Assembly (NCBI RefSeq): GCF_024661895.1
Contig: NZ_CP102453.1
Span: 2,976,001-3,040,000 of the forward strand
Length of the DNA: 64,000 nt
Reading direction: 5' to 3'
From: Fundicoccus culcitae
GTDB lineage: Bacteria; Bacillota; Bacilli; Lactobacillales; Aerococcaceae
Shown: positions 9,322 to 16,993 of the stretch, piece by piece
Position numbering within the stretch: the stretch's first letter is position 1
Layout of the letters: each line of letters opens with the position of its first letter
Program-made: the position numbers and the translations under genes
The notes under the pieces: generated by a model
What the model was told of the DNA's origin: nothing
The model's database searches: none
What the model saw: the letters and a program-made list of their open reading frames with translations, nothing else

Positions 9322-9900
9322 ATGTTCAGTCAAGATTCCAAGTTCTATCAATTTAGTCTTACTTTATATCGGTTAATCATTCTGAATGTGTTAGTCATTG
9401 TAGCTAGTTTGCCTATTTTTACAATTGGAGCAGCCATGTCTGCTTTGGTGAAAGTTATTTATTACAAAGATGCAAGTGTGGCGCGGTCTTTCTGGGCGTA
9501 TTATAAGTCAGCGGTTGTAAAGACGATTCCTATTTTATTATTTCATGTAGTGTCGATTTTATTTGTGTTGACAATCAACCAATTGAATATTGGCCAATCC
9601 ATGGTGATGTATTATTTGATCTGGTTATTCATCTTATTTCTTTATACGTATAATGTTAATTGTTATGTTGCTTATTTGTTCTATCCAGAGATTAGTTTGT
9701 TTCAGGTGTTTCAGTTGGCTTTCTATTTTAATGTGTGGACCTTTTATAAGACTTTTTGGATTCCAATTTTGATGTATTTATTAATTATGTATACCTACCA
9801 GTATTTAGGTTTAGTTATTATTTTGGTTAGTATTAGTTTTCCGATTGGGTTGCATATAACGATGATACGCAAAAATATTGAAAGTTTTGCTGAAGAATAG
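9322..9900 (+). CDS. DUF624 (YesL-like) membrane protein
   Basis: This 192-residue protein has about five hydrophobic segments and the N-terminal pattern FYQFSLTLYRLIILNVLVIVASLPIFTIGAAMSAL, characteristic of the DUF624/YesL family. Members usually sit beside LplABC/YtcQ-type sugar importers, as here, but their role is not established. The start ATG follows GGAGGGAGGGG. A terminator separates it from the binding-protein gene, so its level may be lower or partly independent. Confidence 0.87.
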   Translation: MFSQDSKFYQFSLTLYRLIILNVLVIVASLPIFTIGAAMSALVKVIYYKDASVARSFWAYYKSAVVKTIPILLFHVVSILFVLTINQLNIGQSMVMYYLIWLFILFLYTYNVNCYVAYLFYPEISLFQVFQLAFYFNVWTFYKTFWIPILMYLLIMYTYQYLGLVIILVSISFPIGLHITMIRKNIESFAEE

Positions 9901-9949
9901 GGTAGTCACTTGAAAGTAGGAGGTATTTACGGTAAAATTATTCCGTTAT

Positions 9950-10022
9950 GCACCTGTAGCTCAACGGGATAGAGCACCAGCCTCCTAAGCTGAAGATGAA
10001 GGTTCGAGTCCTTCCTGGTGTA
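9950..10022 (+). tRNA. tRNA-Arg (anticodon CCU)
   Basis: The 73-nt cloverleaf has T8-A9, a D stem GCTC/GAGC, anticodon loop CTCCTAA (CCT at 9984-9986, reading AGG), a GAAGG/CCTTC T stem with TTCGAGT loop, and discriminator A. CCA is not encoded. By my fold it carries a T-T mismatch at 6:67, a G-T pair at 1:72 and a C-A mismatch at 27:43, so it is weaker than a standard tRNA-Arg. A strong terminator follows within 15 nt, suggesting it is still expressed. Confidence 0.8.
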
Positions 10023-10033
10023 GTTTTAATTAT

Positions 10034-10094
10034 AAACCGAACGGTTAAATTATGGTTGGCGTGTCCGACTTTAATTTAACCGTTCGGTTTTTTT
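10034..10094 (+). terminator. Terminator after tRNA-Arg
   Basis: A 19-bp perfect stem (10034-10052 with 10072-10090) is followed by a T run. It ends the tRNA transcript. Confidence 0.92.
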
Positions 10095-10205
10095 GCTTAG
10101 GGTTTTTGGAGGGTGATATTTATTTGAGGGGTAAGGGGGATTGATTGCTTTTTGAAAGTCGTTTTTGGTAAATTAGGGGCAACTTGGAAAAGGAGTGTGT
10201 GAAAG

Positions 10206-10766
10206 ATGAGTGATGTGAAAAGTGAGATTCGGGCATTAGAAATGGATATCTATCAGAATTATGAAAAGTTGCAAAAGTTACGCGCTCAGTTAACTCCGGA
10301 AGTCGTTGAAAATTATGCGTTTAAGACCTCTGAAGGGGAATCAATTCATTTGCTTGATATGTTTGGGGATTTTGATGAGTTGATTGTTGTTCACAATATG
10401 GGAAAAAGTTGTCGGTATTGTACAGCTTGGGCTGATGGCTTTAATGCTGTTGCGCCGTTGGTTAGCCAGTATGTAGGATTCTATTTATCCTCTCCCGATG
10501 TACCTGTTGTTCAGACTGAGTTTAGAGAAAGTCGTGGTTGGACGATGCCGATGGTTTCTGTAAGTGAGAATTCATTTGCTGAGGCTATGGGATTTAGAGA
10601 TAGCGATGGCGATTATCAGCCGGGTATCTCGGTCTTTGTTAAAAATGCGCAGGGTGAGATTTCTCGTACTCGTACAGCGCCTCTTGGTGAGAGTGATAAT
10701 TTTGGCATTCTATGGCATTTGTTTGATTTGTTGGCTGAGAATCCGATTGATAAAGCTGGTTGGTAA
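10206..10766 (+). CDS. DUF899 thioredoxin-like protein
   Basis: The 186-residue protein matches the DUF899 family, which has a thioredoxin-like fold. It starts with a charged helix (IRALEMDIYQNYEKLQKLRAQL), followed by LIVVHNMGKSCRYCTAWADG, a strand-loop-helix carrying a C-x-x-C pair (CRYC) in the place of a thioredoxin active site. Later it has RGWTMPMVS and a GISVFVKNAQGEISRT sheet typical of the family. There is no signal peptide, so it is cytoplasmic. The ATG follows AAAGGAG with good spacing. It is a single-gene unit, since a terminator follows. A redox role is plausible but unproven. Confidence 0.85.
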   Translation: MSDVKSEIRALEMDIYQNYEKLQKLRAQLTPEVVENYAFKTSEGESIHLLDMFGDFDELIVVHNMGKSCRYCTAWADGFNAVAPLVSQYVGFYLSSPDVPVVQTEFRESRGWTMPMVSVSENSFAEAMGFRDSDGDYQPGISVFVKNAQGEISRTRTAPLGESDNFGILWHLFDLLAENPIDKAGW

Positions 10767-10784
10767 TTAAGTTTAGTTGGGGTG

Positions 10785-10832
10785 GCACCAAGGTTCGTAG
10801 ATGATATTGTCTGCGAGGCTTGGTGTTTTTTG
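10785..10832 (+). terminator. Terminator after the DUF899 gene
   Basis: CACCAAGG and CTTGGTG arms enclose a second inner pairing (CGTAGA/TCTGCG) and run into TTTTTT. The upstream GGGGTGGCACCA slightly resembles the T-box core, but no other T-box element is visible. Confidence 0.75.
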
Positions 10833-11208
10833 TTGTGAGCAGGAAGTAGGTGACCGTCAGTCTATGATAGTCCACCTCTAGAAGAAATCACAATAATGAT
10901 TTGGCAAACGCTTATTCGGGTCATAGCTTGGATAGCAGTGGCCAGATAAATCATTTTAAATTAGAGTTTCCTGTAAAAATCTTAAATTGTGATGATTCAT
11001 CGAAGAGAATCAGCCTTTTATAGCCTTGAAGTATCGCAATCAACAACCGCTCTTTGTAAGCTGGGAGTGAAAGGCGATCAAATAAAGCTAATCGGTCATT
11101 AAGCACCTGATTTCATGACCGATTAACCTTATTGTAGCCTATTTTACGGTAATACATTTACCGCTTACTTTTGTTGGCGTGAGTAATGGGGTGTTACATC
11201 TAAATTTA
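10833..11208. other. Non-coding gap before repeat array A1
   Basis: I see no convincing gene in this stretch. On the minus strand a roughly 50-codon open frame without a ribosome site can be read (around 10960-11110), possibly the remnant of a decayed gene. A perfect 11-bp stem lies at 11089-11099 with 11115-11125 (TAATCGGTCAT/ATGACCGATTA). Confidence 0.4.
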
Positions 11209-11645
11209 AAACACATTAACTTCTAACCTACCAGAAGTACAAGTGTTTGCCGAACACATTAACTTCTAACCTACCAGAAGTACAAGTGTTTGCCGAACAC
11301 ATTAACTTCTACCCCCTCAGAAGTACAAGTGTTTGCCGAACACATTAACTTCTAACCCCTCAGAAGTACAAGTGCTTGCCGAACACATTAACTTCTACCC
11401 CATCAGAAGTACAAGTGTTTGCCGAACACTTTAACTTCTACCCCATCAGAAGTACAAGTGTTTGCCGAACGCATTAATTTCTAACCCATCAGAAGTACAA
11501 GTGTTTGCCGAACACTTTAACTTCTAACCCCTCAGAAGTACAAGTGTTTGCCGAACACATTAACTTCTAACCCTTCAGAAGTACAAGTGTTTGCCGAACG
11601 CTTTAACTTCTACCACTTCAGAAGTACAAGTGTTTGCCGAACACA
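11209..11645. repeat. Tandem array A1, 10 copies of a 43-bp hairpin repeat
   Basis: Ten head-to-tail units of about 43 bp. Each holds two self-complementary parts: AACTTCT...AGAAGT, and GTGTTTGCCGAACAC (arms GTGTT/AACAC). Variation is concentrated in the loop between the ACTTCT and AGAAGT arms. There are no unique spacers and no cas genes, so this is not a CRISPR array. It lies just upstream of the ABC/two-component module; a sister array lies at its far end. Confidence 0.93.
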
Positions 11646-11818
11646 TTAGACTTAACTCCCAGCCTCCTCGCTGTCCTAGCTCGACATTTAGCAGGTCAAG
11701 TCAATTGTTTACGACAACTGCCATTCTAATACATGACATTTATCATACGAAGTCATGTTAGCTGTGTCTACCGCATATTTCCACAACCAACTATACTTTA
11801 ATCAAAGGAGTGATAAAG

Positions 11819-12721
11819 ATGACTCAGACAATGATCAGCGTGCAAAATGTGCAAAAATCGTTCAAGAAACAGCAGGTACTCAAAGGCATCACCTTTGAAG
11901 TAAAAAGTGGCGAAATAATTGCGTTGTTAGGTGAGAATGGTGCTGGAAAATCAACCCTCATTAACATTATTAACAAGATTATTACTCCGTCAGAAGGAAA
12001 TGTAACGCTATTCGACGACCAATACAATGAAGGCCAAGTTAAAAACCGAACTGGGGTAATGTTACAAAATAACATTATCATCGACCGCCTATCGGTTAAA
12101 GAAGTCATCGAACTCAGTCGCAGTTACTATAAAGACCCACTCACCTTTGAAGCGGCCATGGATATTGCCCAATTAGATGATCAAGCCGACTTGTTAATGT
12201 CCAAACTTTCCGGCGGGCAACAACGGCGCCTAAGTTTTGCTTTAGCCCTCGTTGGAAATCCTGACTTGATTTTTCTGGATGAGCCAACAGCTAATATGGA
12301 TAGTCGCGCGCGTTATCGCCTTTGGCAAACTATTGCCGAGTTAAAGCAAGCCGGCAAGACCATCATTATTACAAGCCACCAGTTAGCGGATTTAGAAGAC
12401 ATTGCGACGCGGATATTTATTTTACAGGATGGGGTTATTGCTTTTGACGGGTCGATTGATACGTTGCGGAAGATACAAGGGGAGGGGACGATTGCGTTTC
12501 GTAGTCAGCTTTCCATGGATCATTTCAAAACGATTCAACCGCTGACGAATTTGTTTCAGCAAGACCATTACTACACCCTAATTACGCAAGAAGTGAATCA
12601 AGTTGTCAAGCAGCTGGTGCCGTTTCTTGATGATATTCAAGATTTGAGCATTCAACAGACACCGTTAGAGACACTGTTTAGACATTTCAGTCGAGAGGAT
12701 GAAAACCATGAAAAACATTAA
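11819..12721 (+). CDS. ABC transporter ATP-binding protein (lnr/yvf-type exporter)
   Basis: The 300-residue ATPase carries Walker A GENGAGKST, signature LSGGQQRR and Walker B LIFLDEPT, followed by a C-terminal extension of about 90 residues typical of drug- or lantibiotic-type ABC-2 exporters. ATG 11819 was chosen because AAAGGAG (11804-11810) precedes it by 8 bp; the earlier GTG overlaps that site. With the following permease, kinase and regulator it reproduces the order ATPase-permease-HK-RR of Bacillus subtilis yvfRSTU and the related lnr (linearmycin resistance) system. A role in resistance to a membrane-active compound is therefore likely, but the compound is unknown. Confidence 0.9.
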   Translation: MTQTMISVQNVQKSFKKQQVLKGITFEVKSGEIIALLGENGAGKSTLINIINKIITPSEGNVTLFDDQYNEGQVKNRTGVMLQNNIIIDRLSVKEVIELSRSYYKDPLTFEAAMDIAQLDDQADLLMSKLSGGQQRRLSFALALVGNPDLIFLDEPTANMDSRARYRLWQTIAELKQAGKTIIITSHQLADLEDIATRIFILQDGVIAFDGSIDTLRKIQGEGTIAFRSQLSMDHFKTIQPLTNLFQQDHYYTLITQEVNQVVKQLVPFLDDIQDLSIQQTPLETLFRHFSREDENHEKH

Positions 12722-13469
12722 CACCCAAATAAATATCAACGTTAAGCGACTGTTGTTGCGCAACAAACGTTCAGTGATATTTACATTGATTTTCCCTTTA
12801 TTTTTTTACGTGTTGTATACAAGTATATTTACGTTTCCGATGACGGACGAGATGATGATTGCATGGCAAAAGGATTATTTGATTTCGATGTTGGTATATG
12901 GGGTCTTGATGACTTCGATTATTACGGTGGGGAATGCTTTGCTAGTGGATCATATGAATCATTTTGATTTATTTGTTGAATTGAGTCCAACACCGAAATG
13001 GCAATATGTTTTAACTGTAGTGCTTGTTTATATTCCTTTTTATATACTCTTGATGGTCCTTTTAGGCATAACGGCTTTGATAGTTAACCAAGTTACCCTG
13101 ACGCCAATCCAATGGTTAGGCACGATTGTCATTAATCTATTAGGGATGATACCGTTTGGTTTAATAGGTGTCTTAGTTTCCTATGGTGGTACACCGACGG
13201 TTGTGAATATTGTTGGTAACTTATTGACGTTTCCTTTAGCCATCTTAGGAGGTTTATGGTGGCCTTTAGATTACATGCCTGGCTTTTTACAAACGATTGG
13301 TAAAGGTTTGGTGACTTATCAGATAGCAGAGTTGAATCGTCAATGGATTCATGACAGTATCATAGCGTGGGATATGGTAATAGGGGTTGTGATATGGACG
13401 ATACTACTTGCTGCACTCATCTTTGTGTTACAATTACTATTGAAGAGACGTGAAGCCCAGTTAATTTAA
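12708..13469 (+). CDS. ABC-2 type permease
   Basis: This is a 253-residue integral membrane protein. A short N-terminal helix with LLLRNKRSVIFTLIFPLFFYVLYTS marks the ABC-2 permease family, followed by about five more hydrophobic segments. Start ATG 12708 overlaps the ATPase stop by 14 bp and has GAGAGG at a workable distance; an in-frame ATG at 12699 abuts the ribosome site. Translational coupling to the ATPase is expected. It should form the export channel of the module. Confidence 0.88.
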   Translation: MKNINTQININVKRLLLRNKRSVIFTLIFPLFFYVLYTSIFTFPMTDEMMIAWQKDYLISMLVYGVLMTSIITVGNALLVDHMNHFDLFVELSPTPKWQYVLTVVLVYIPFYILLMVLLGITALIVNQVTLTPIQWLGTIVINLLGMIPFGLIGVLVSYGGTPTVVNIVGNLLTFPLAILGGLWWPLDYMPGFLQTIGKGLVTYQIAELNRQWIHDSIIAWDMVIGVVIWTILLAALIFVLQLLLKRREAQLI

Positions 13470-13492
13470 TCGCTCTGATTGAGGTGAAAAAA

Positions 13493-14599
13493 ATGTCTAA
13501 TTGGTTTGCCAAAAATAACCCTAACAGAAGTTTTGGCATGGTCCCATTCTTTTATTTAATCTACCTGATTCCCTTAGTCATTAGCATGTTTCCTTTTAGC
13601 CAGCCATTGGATTGGGTTATGCTCGTGTTTTTGGGGGTATTTATTAAATGGTATTTGGATGGGTTTCAGGAAGAACAGCAAACAGATGTGACTGTTATTA
13701 AGCTTTTAATGATGGGAGTGATTTTTACTCTTTATAAAGGGTATGCGAGTTTGTTTATCTATCCGGCTTGGTTGTTTAGTTTTTGGATGATTAGTCAAAA
13801 GACGTTTAAACGCTATTGTGTCTGGTATTATGTGGCGGTGACTGTAAGTTCGATCATGTCAATTTGGTTGGGATTGGATGAAATCAGTGATATTTGGTTG
13901 TGGGTTTCGATTGGTTTGGCGTTTGTTTATGTATCCCCTATCATGGCGCGGTCGATTTATAAGGAACAGCAACGGGTCGAACAGCTCAACATGGATAATA
14001 ATCGGTTAATGACTATTATTAAACAAGGTGAACGGGACCGGATTGCACAAGATTTGCATGATACAATGGGGCAGTCATATTCGACCATGGCGGTAAAAGC
14101 GGAGTTGGCAGCTAAGCTTGTCGCCAAAAATCCGGAAGCGGCTGTTAAAGAAATTACCGACATTGCTGAAATGTCGCGGTCAAATTTAAACGTGGTTAGA
14201 GAGATTGTAGCTAATTTAAATGAACGAACGATTGCAACGGCTATGGTTGAAGCGTCGCATGCGTTAAAAGCATTGGATATGGTAACAACCATTTCAGGGG
14301 AACCGGAAGCCATGCAGTGGCCGATTGAGGTTCAACATGTGATAGCTGCCGTCATTAAAGAGGGGACGACCAATATTATTCGCCATAGTCAAGCCAATAA
14401 AGTGAGTTATCAGTTTGAATTGAAGCCAGATAATTATCAATTTCGTTTAATGGATAATGGAGTTGGTTTAAAAATACAGACCAATAATGGTTTTGGTTTG
14501 AAGGGGATCGAAAATCGCGTTCTAGCACTTGAAGGGGAGTTTGCGATTAAAAGTGATTCTGGGACAGTTATTACGATTACACTTCCTCGAGAAAATTAA
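13493..14599 (+). CDS. Sensor histidine kinase, HisKA_3 (NarL-partner) type
   Basis: This 368-residue membrane kinase has several N-terminal hydrophobic segments (residues about 10-150) without a large extracellular domain. A coiled linker follows, then the dimerisation motif ERDRIAQDLHDTMGQ with phospho-acceptor His189, and an HATPase domain with EGTTNIIRHSQANK, MDNGVGL and GFGLKGIENR. Such sensors often detect stress within the membrane. ATG 13493 follows TTGAGGTG. It lies 24 bp after the permease gene and 27 bp before the response regulator, so the four genes form one operon. Confidence 0.92.
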   Translation: MSNWFAKNNPNRSFGMVPFFYLIYLIPLVISMFPFSQPLDWVMLVFLGVFIKWYLDGFQEEQQTDVTVIKLLMMGVIFTLYKGYASLFIYPAWLFSFWMISQKTFKRYCVWYYVAVTVSSIMSIWLGLDEISDIWLWVSIGLAFVYVSPIMARSIYKEQQRVEQLNMDNNRLMTIIKQGERDRIAQDLHDTMGQSYSTMAVKAELAAKLVAKNPEAAVKEITDIAEMSRSNLNVVREIVANLNERTIATAMVEASHALKALDMVTTISGEPEAMQWPIEVQHVIAAVIKEGTTNIIRHSQANKVSYQFELKPDNYQFRLMDNGVGLKIQTNNGFGLKGIENRVLALEGEFAIKSDSGTVITITLPREN

Positions 14600-14626
14600 G
14601 TCATTCCAGTAGAGGAGTTGAAGCAT

Positions 14627-15235
14627 GTGATTAAAATATGTATTGCCGAAGATCAAGAAATGTTAAATACGGCCCTGACATCCATTCTAAATTTAGAAGA
14701 TGATTTAGAGGTTGTGGGATCAGCTTTGGATGGAAAAACAGCCTTGCAACAAATTACATTACATCAGCCCCACTTAGTTATTTTAGATATTGAAATGCCA
14801 GAGATAACTGGCTTAGAAATTGCAGAAGAACTTCGAAAAACACATTTCAGTGGGAAAATAATTATCTTAACAACCTTTGCTCGACAAGAATACTTTGAAC
14901 GGGCAGTCAAAGCGGAAGTCGATGGCTACTTGTTAAAAGACAATCCTACGGAAAGACTGATTCAAGCCATTCACAATATCTTCGAAGGTGATACGATTTA
15001 TGCCGCTGAATTGGTGCGACATATGTTGCGGTCAGATTTAAACCCTTTAACGGAGCGCGAGATTGACGTATTGCGTAAGATTGCTGAAGGTTTGACGACT
15101 CAAGGCATTGCTGATAACTTGTTTCTAGCTTCAGGCACTGTGAGAAATTATATTTCTTCTATCTTAAGTAAAACTGGGGCACAATCACGCATTGATGCCG
15201 TAAATATCGCTAAGGGTCATGGGTGGTTGAGTTGA
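14627..15235 (+). CDS. Response regulator, NarL/LuxR family
   Basis: The 202-residue protein has a receiver domain (IAEDQEML acidic pocket, phospho-acceptor Asp54 in LVILDIEMPEITG, Lys in LLKDNP) and a LuxR-type C-terminal helix-turn-helix (LTEREIDVLRKIAEGLTTQGIADNL). GTG 14627 is the likely start, 9 bp after AGAGGAG; a TTG at 14618 is also in frame but touches the ribosome site. It should be phosphorylated by the preceding kinase and activate the upstream ABC exporter genes, as in the yvf/lnr systems. Confidence 0.92.
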   Translation: MIKICIAEDQEMLNTALTSILNLEDDLEVVGSALDGKTALQQITLHQPHLVILDIEMPEITGLEIAEELRKTHFSGKIIILTTFARQEYFERAVKAEVDGYLLKDNPTERLIQAIHNIFEGDTIYAAELVRHMLRSDLNPLTEREIDVLRKIAEGLTTQGIADNLFLASGTVRNYISSILSKTGAQSRIDAVNIAKGHGWLS

Positions 15236-15270
15236 TGATACTAGAAATCCTGATAATAAATAACCCGAAT

Positions 15271-15315
15271 ACACTTAATGATAATCTTGGTTTAGGTTGT
15301 CATTAAGTGTTTTTG
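15271..15315 (+). terminator. Terminator of the ABC/two-component operon
   Basis: An 11-bp perfect stem ACACTTAATGA/TCATTAAGTGT (15271-15281, 15300-15310) is followed by TTTT. Confidence 0.85.
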
Positions 15316-15345
15316 GTAGCCAGGGTTATAGAATACTATGTTAGG

Positions 15346-15674
15346 TTTAACTTCTACCACCTCAGAAGTATAAGTGTTCCTCAAACACTTTAACTTCTAC
15401 CACCTCAGAAGTACAAGCGTTTGCCGAACACTTTAACTTCTAACCCCTCAGAAGTACAAGTGTTCCTCAAACACTTTAACTTCTACCACTTCAGAAGTAT
15501 AAGTGTTCCTCAAACACTTTAACTTCTACCACCTCAGAAGTACAAGCGTTCCTCAAACACTTTAACTTCTACCACTTCAGAAGTACAAGCGTTCCTCAAA
15601 CACTTTAACTTCTACCACTTCAGAAGTACAAGTGTTCCCCAAACACATTAACTTCTGCCACCTCAGAAGTTAAA
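15346..15674. repeat. Tandem array A2, 8 copies of a 43-bp hairpin repeat
   Basis: Eight units related to array A1: the same ACTTCT...AGAAGT hairpin, but the linker is GTGTTCCTCAAACAC instead of GTGTTTGCCGAACAC. One internal unit (near 15420) has the A1-type linker, which suggests exchange between the arrays. It sits between the operon terminator and the convergent nitroreductase gene. Confidence 0.92.
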
Positions 15675-15721
15675 GTACACCACATTGCCAAGGTGACCCC
15701 CAACCTCACCCCAACAAAAAA

Positions 15722-15765
15722 AACTAGCGCAAATCGGCAATGGCCAATCTGCACTAGCTTGATAA
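15722..15765 (-). terminator. Terminator of the nitroreductase-like gene
   Basis: Read on the minus strand, AAGCTAGTGCAGATTGG and its imperfect complement enclose a short loop and end in a T run. It is well placed just after the stop codon at 15774. Confidence 0.82.
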
Positions 15766-15773
15766 ACGCTAAA

Positions 15774-16370
15774 TTATTTAATTAAACGTACTTGTTCTTC
15801 AGAATCCATGTACTCTTTTTCACCAGCTGGTTGAGCAACTGAACCAAATGGTAATTGAGCGATCATTTCATATGAATCTGGTAAGTCGAACATTTCACGA
15901 ACTGCTTTATCAAAGCCTTGTTCGTAACCAACGTTAAAGTGTTGTAATGAACCACCTAAGTTCATATCAGCTAAAGCTAACCAAGTAGCATATTGAGAGT
16001 TAGCTGAGTTGTTTTGTTTGTAAGCTTCAGTACGTTGACCTTGAGTTGGCATTTTAGCTACAGCATCACGATCTTCAAAGAACAAGACCGTTCCGATACC
16101 GTTTTTAGCACCCACCATAATTGGTGACATGAACTCCCAAGTCGCTTCATCTAAAACATCTTTTTGAACATTATAAATTAGATCCCAAAATTTGTCGTTA
16201 GCTTCACCCGTTAAAATAACTAAACGAGATGTTTGGCTATTGAAAGCGGAAGGAACATCTTTTTGTGTCTCACGGATATTGTTAACAATTTCTTCAACCG
16301 TATAGTCACTTTCATTACCTAAAGCATAAATTGAGCGACGATTTTTAACTACTTCTTTAAATTCTGCCAT
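15774..16370 (-). CDS. Nitroreductase-family protein (Frm2-like)
   Basis: The 198-residue protein resembles the Frm2/HBN1-like branch of the nitroreductase superfamily (COG3560), flavin-dependent NAD(P)H oxidoreductases. Visible features are VVKNRRSIYALG at the N-terminus, FNSQTSRLVILTG near residue 45, GTVLFFEDRDAV in the middle and NSQYATWLALADMNLGGSLQHFN. Physiological substrates are unclear; roles in fatty-acid signalling or stress have been proposed for fungal homologs. Start ATG 16370 follows AAAGGAGAATT. It has its own terminator and no co-directional neighbour closer than the small ORF at 16596. Confidence 0.88.
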   Translation of the reverse strand: MAEFKEVVKNRRSIYALGNESDYTVEEIVNNIRETQKDVPSAFNSQTSRLVILTGEANDKFWDLIYNVQKDVLDEATWEFMSPIMVGAKNGIGTVLFFEDRDAVAKMPTQGQRTEAYKQNNSANSQYATWLALADMNLGGSLQHFNVGYEQGFDKAVREMFDLPDSYEMIAQLPFGSVAQPAGEKEYMDSEEQVRLIK

Positions 16371-16504
16371 ATTAAAATTCTCCTTTAATAAAATGAATAA
16401 TATCTTTTTCACAACGTATAAATTATAATATGTATTTGAATGAATGTAAACCTCTAATTCGAAATATCTTTGCTTAATAACGGTTTCATAAAAAAACGAT
16501 ATAA

Positions 16505-16543
16505 GACAAGAAAAAAACCAGACACTCCGAAGTGTCTGGCTGA
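16505..16543 (-). terminator. Terminator downstream of the small ORF
   Basis: CCAGACACT/AGTGTCTGG stem (16519-16540); on the minus strand it is followed by TTTTTTTC. Confidence 0.8.
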
Positions 16544-16595
16544 TAGAATAAATAAATAATAATTGATAAAACGGGTAATTGATAGGTGAGAAAGA

Positions 16596-16757
16596 TTATT
16601 TGCTAACTTTACGCATTTTTTTAGGTAAAATCAATGTGGCTTCAGTATAAAGGAAACGGGAGTCGCGACGATATAAACCATGCCAATTTTCAATAATTGC
16701 AGTTTGCGCATTTTCATTTTTTCTAGACGGTCTCGATAAAATTTCTACAGCTACCAA
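16596..16757 (-). CDS. Small ORF of 53 residues, unknown function
   Basis: A short minus-strand frame starts with TTG behind an unusually strong AAAGGGGG ribosome site (spacing about 6) and ends at TAA. The product is small and basic, with the segments VAVEILSRPSRKNENAQ, IIENWHGLYRRDSR and LPKKMRKVSK. It has no membrane segment and I recognise no family. A hairpin with T run follows downstream (minus strand, 16505-16545). The codon usage and the ribosome site make translation plausible; only conservation would prove it. Confidence 0.45.
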   Translation of the reverse strand: MVAVEILSRPSRKNENAQTAIIENWHGLYRRDSRFLYTEATLILPKKMRKVSK

Positions 16758-16993
16758 ATTAATGCCCCCTTTGGATTTCTTATATACTTAATTTAACATT
16801 TATTAGCATTTTGGTCTTGATAATCTGCTAAGAATCTATAGATGATATCATGAGAATATCTAAGCCAATATTTGAGGAATTCTCATTCAAACATTTGAAT
16901 TCATGTTAAATTAATAAAAAAAGTGTTTTTCTAAACATTCCATGTCAAACTGTGATAGAATAGCGTTATTATAGCCAATTATAGGAGGATTCT

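Noticed and set aside
10770-10832. T-box element after the DUF899 gene
   Set aside because: GGGGTGGCACCA resembles the T-box core, but there is no stem I, no specifier and no downstream gene to regulate; it is better read as a plain terminator.
10564-10875. ORFs of 68 (+) and 78 (-) residues near the DUF899 gene end
   Set aside because: Both overlap the DUF899 coding sequence or its terminator and lack start signals.
11209-15674. CRISPR arrays
   Set aside because: The 43-bp units repeat in full without unique spacers, and no cas genes are near.
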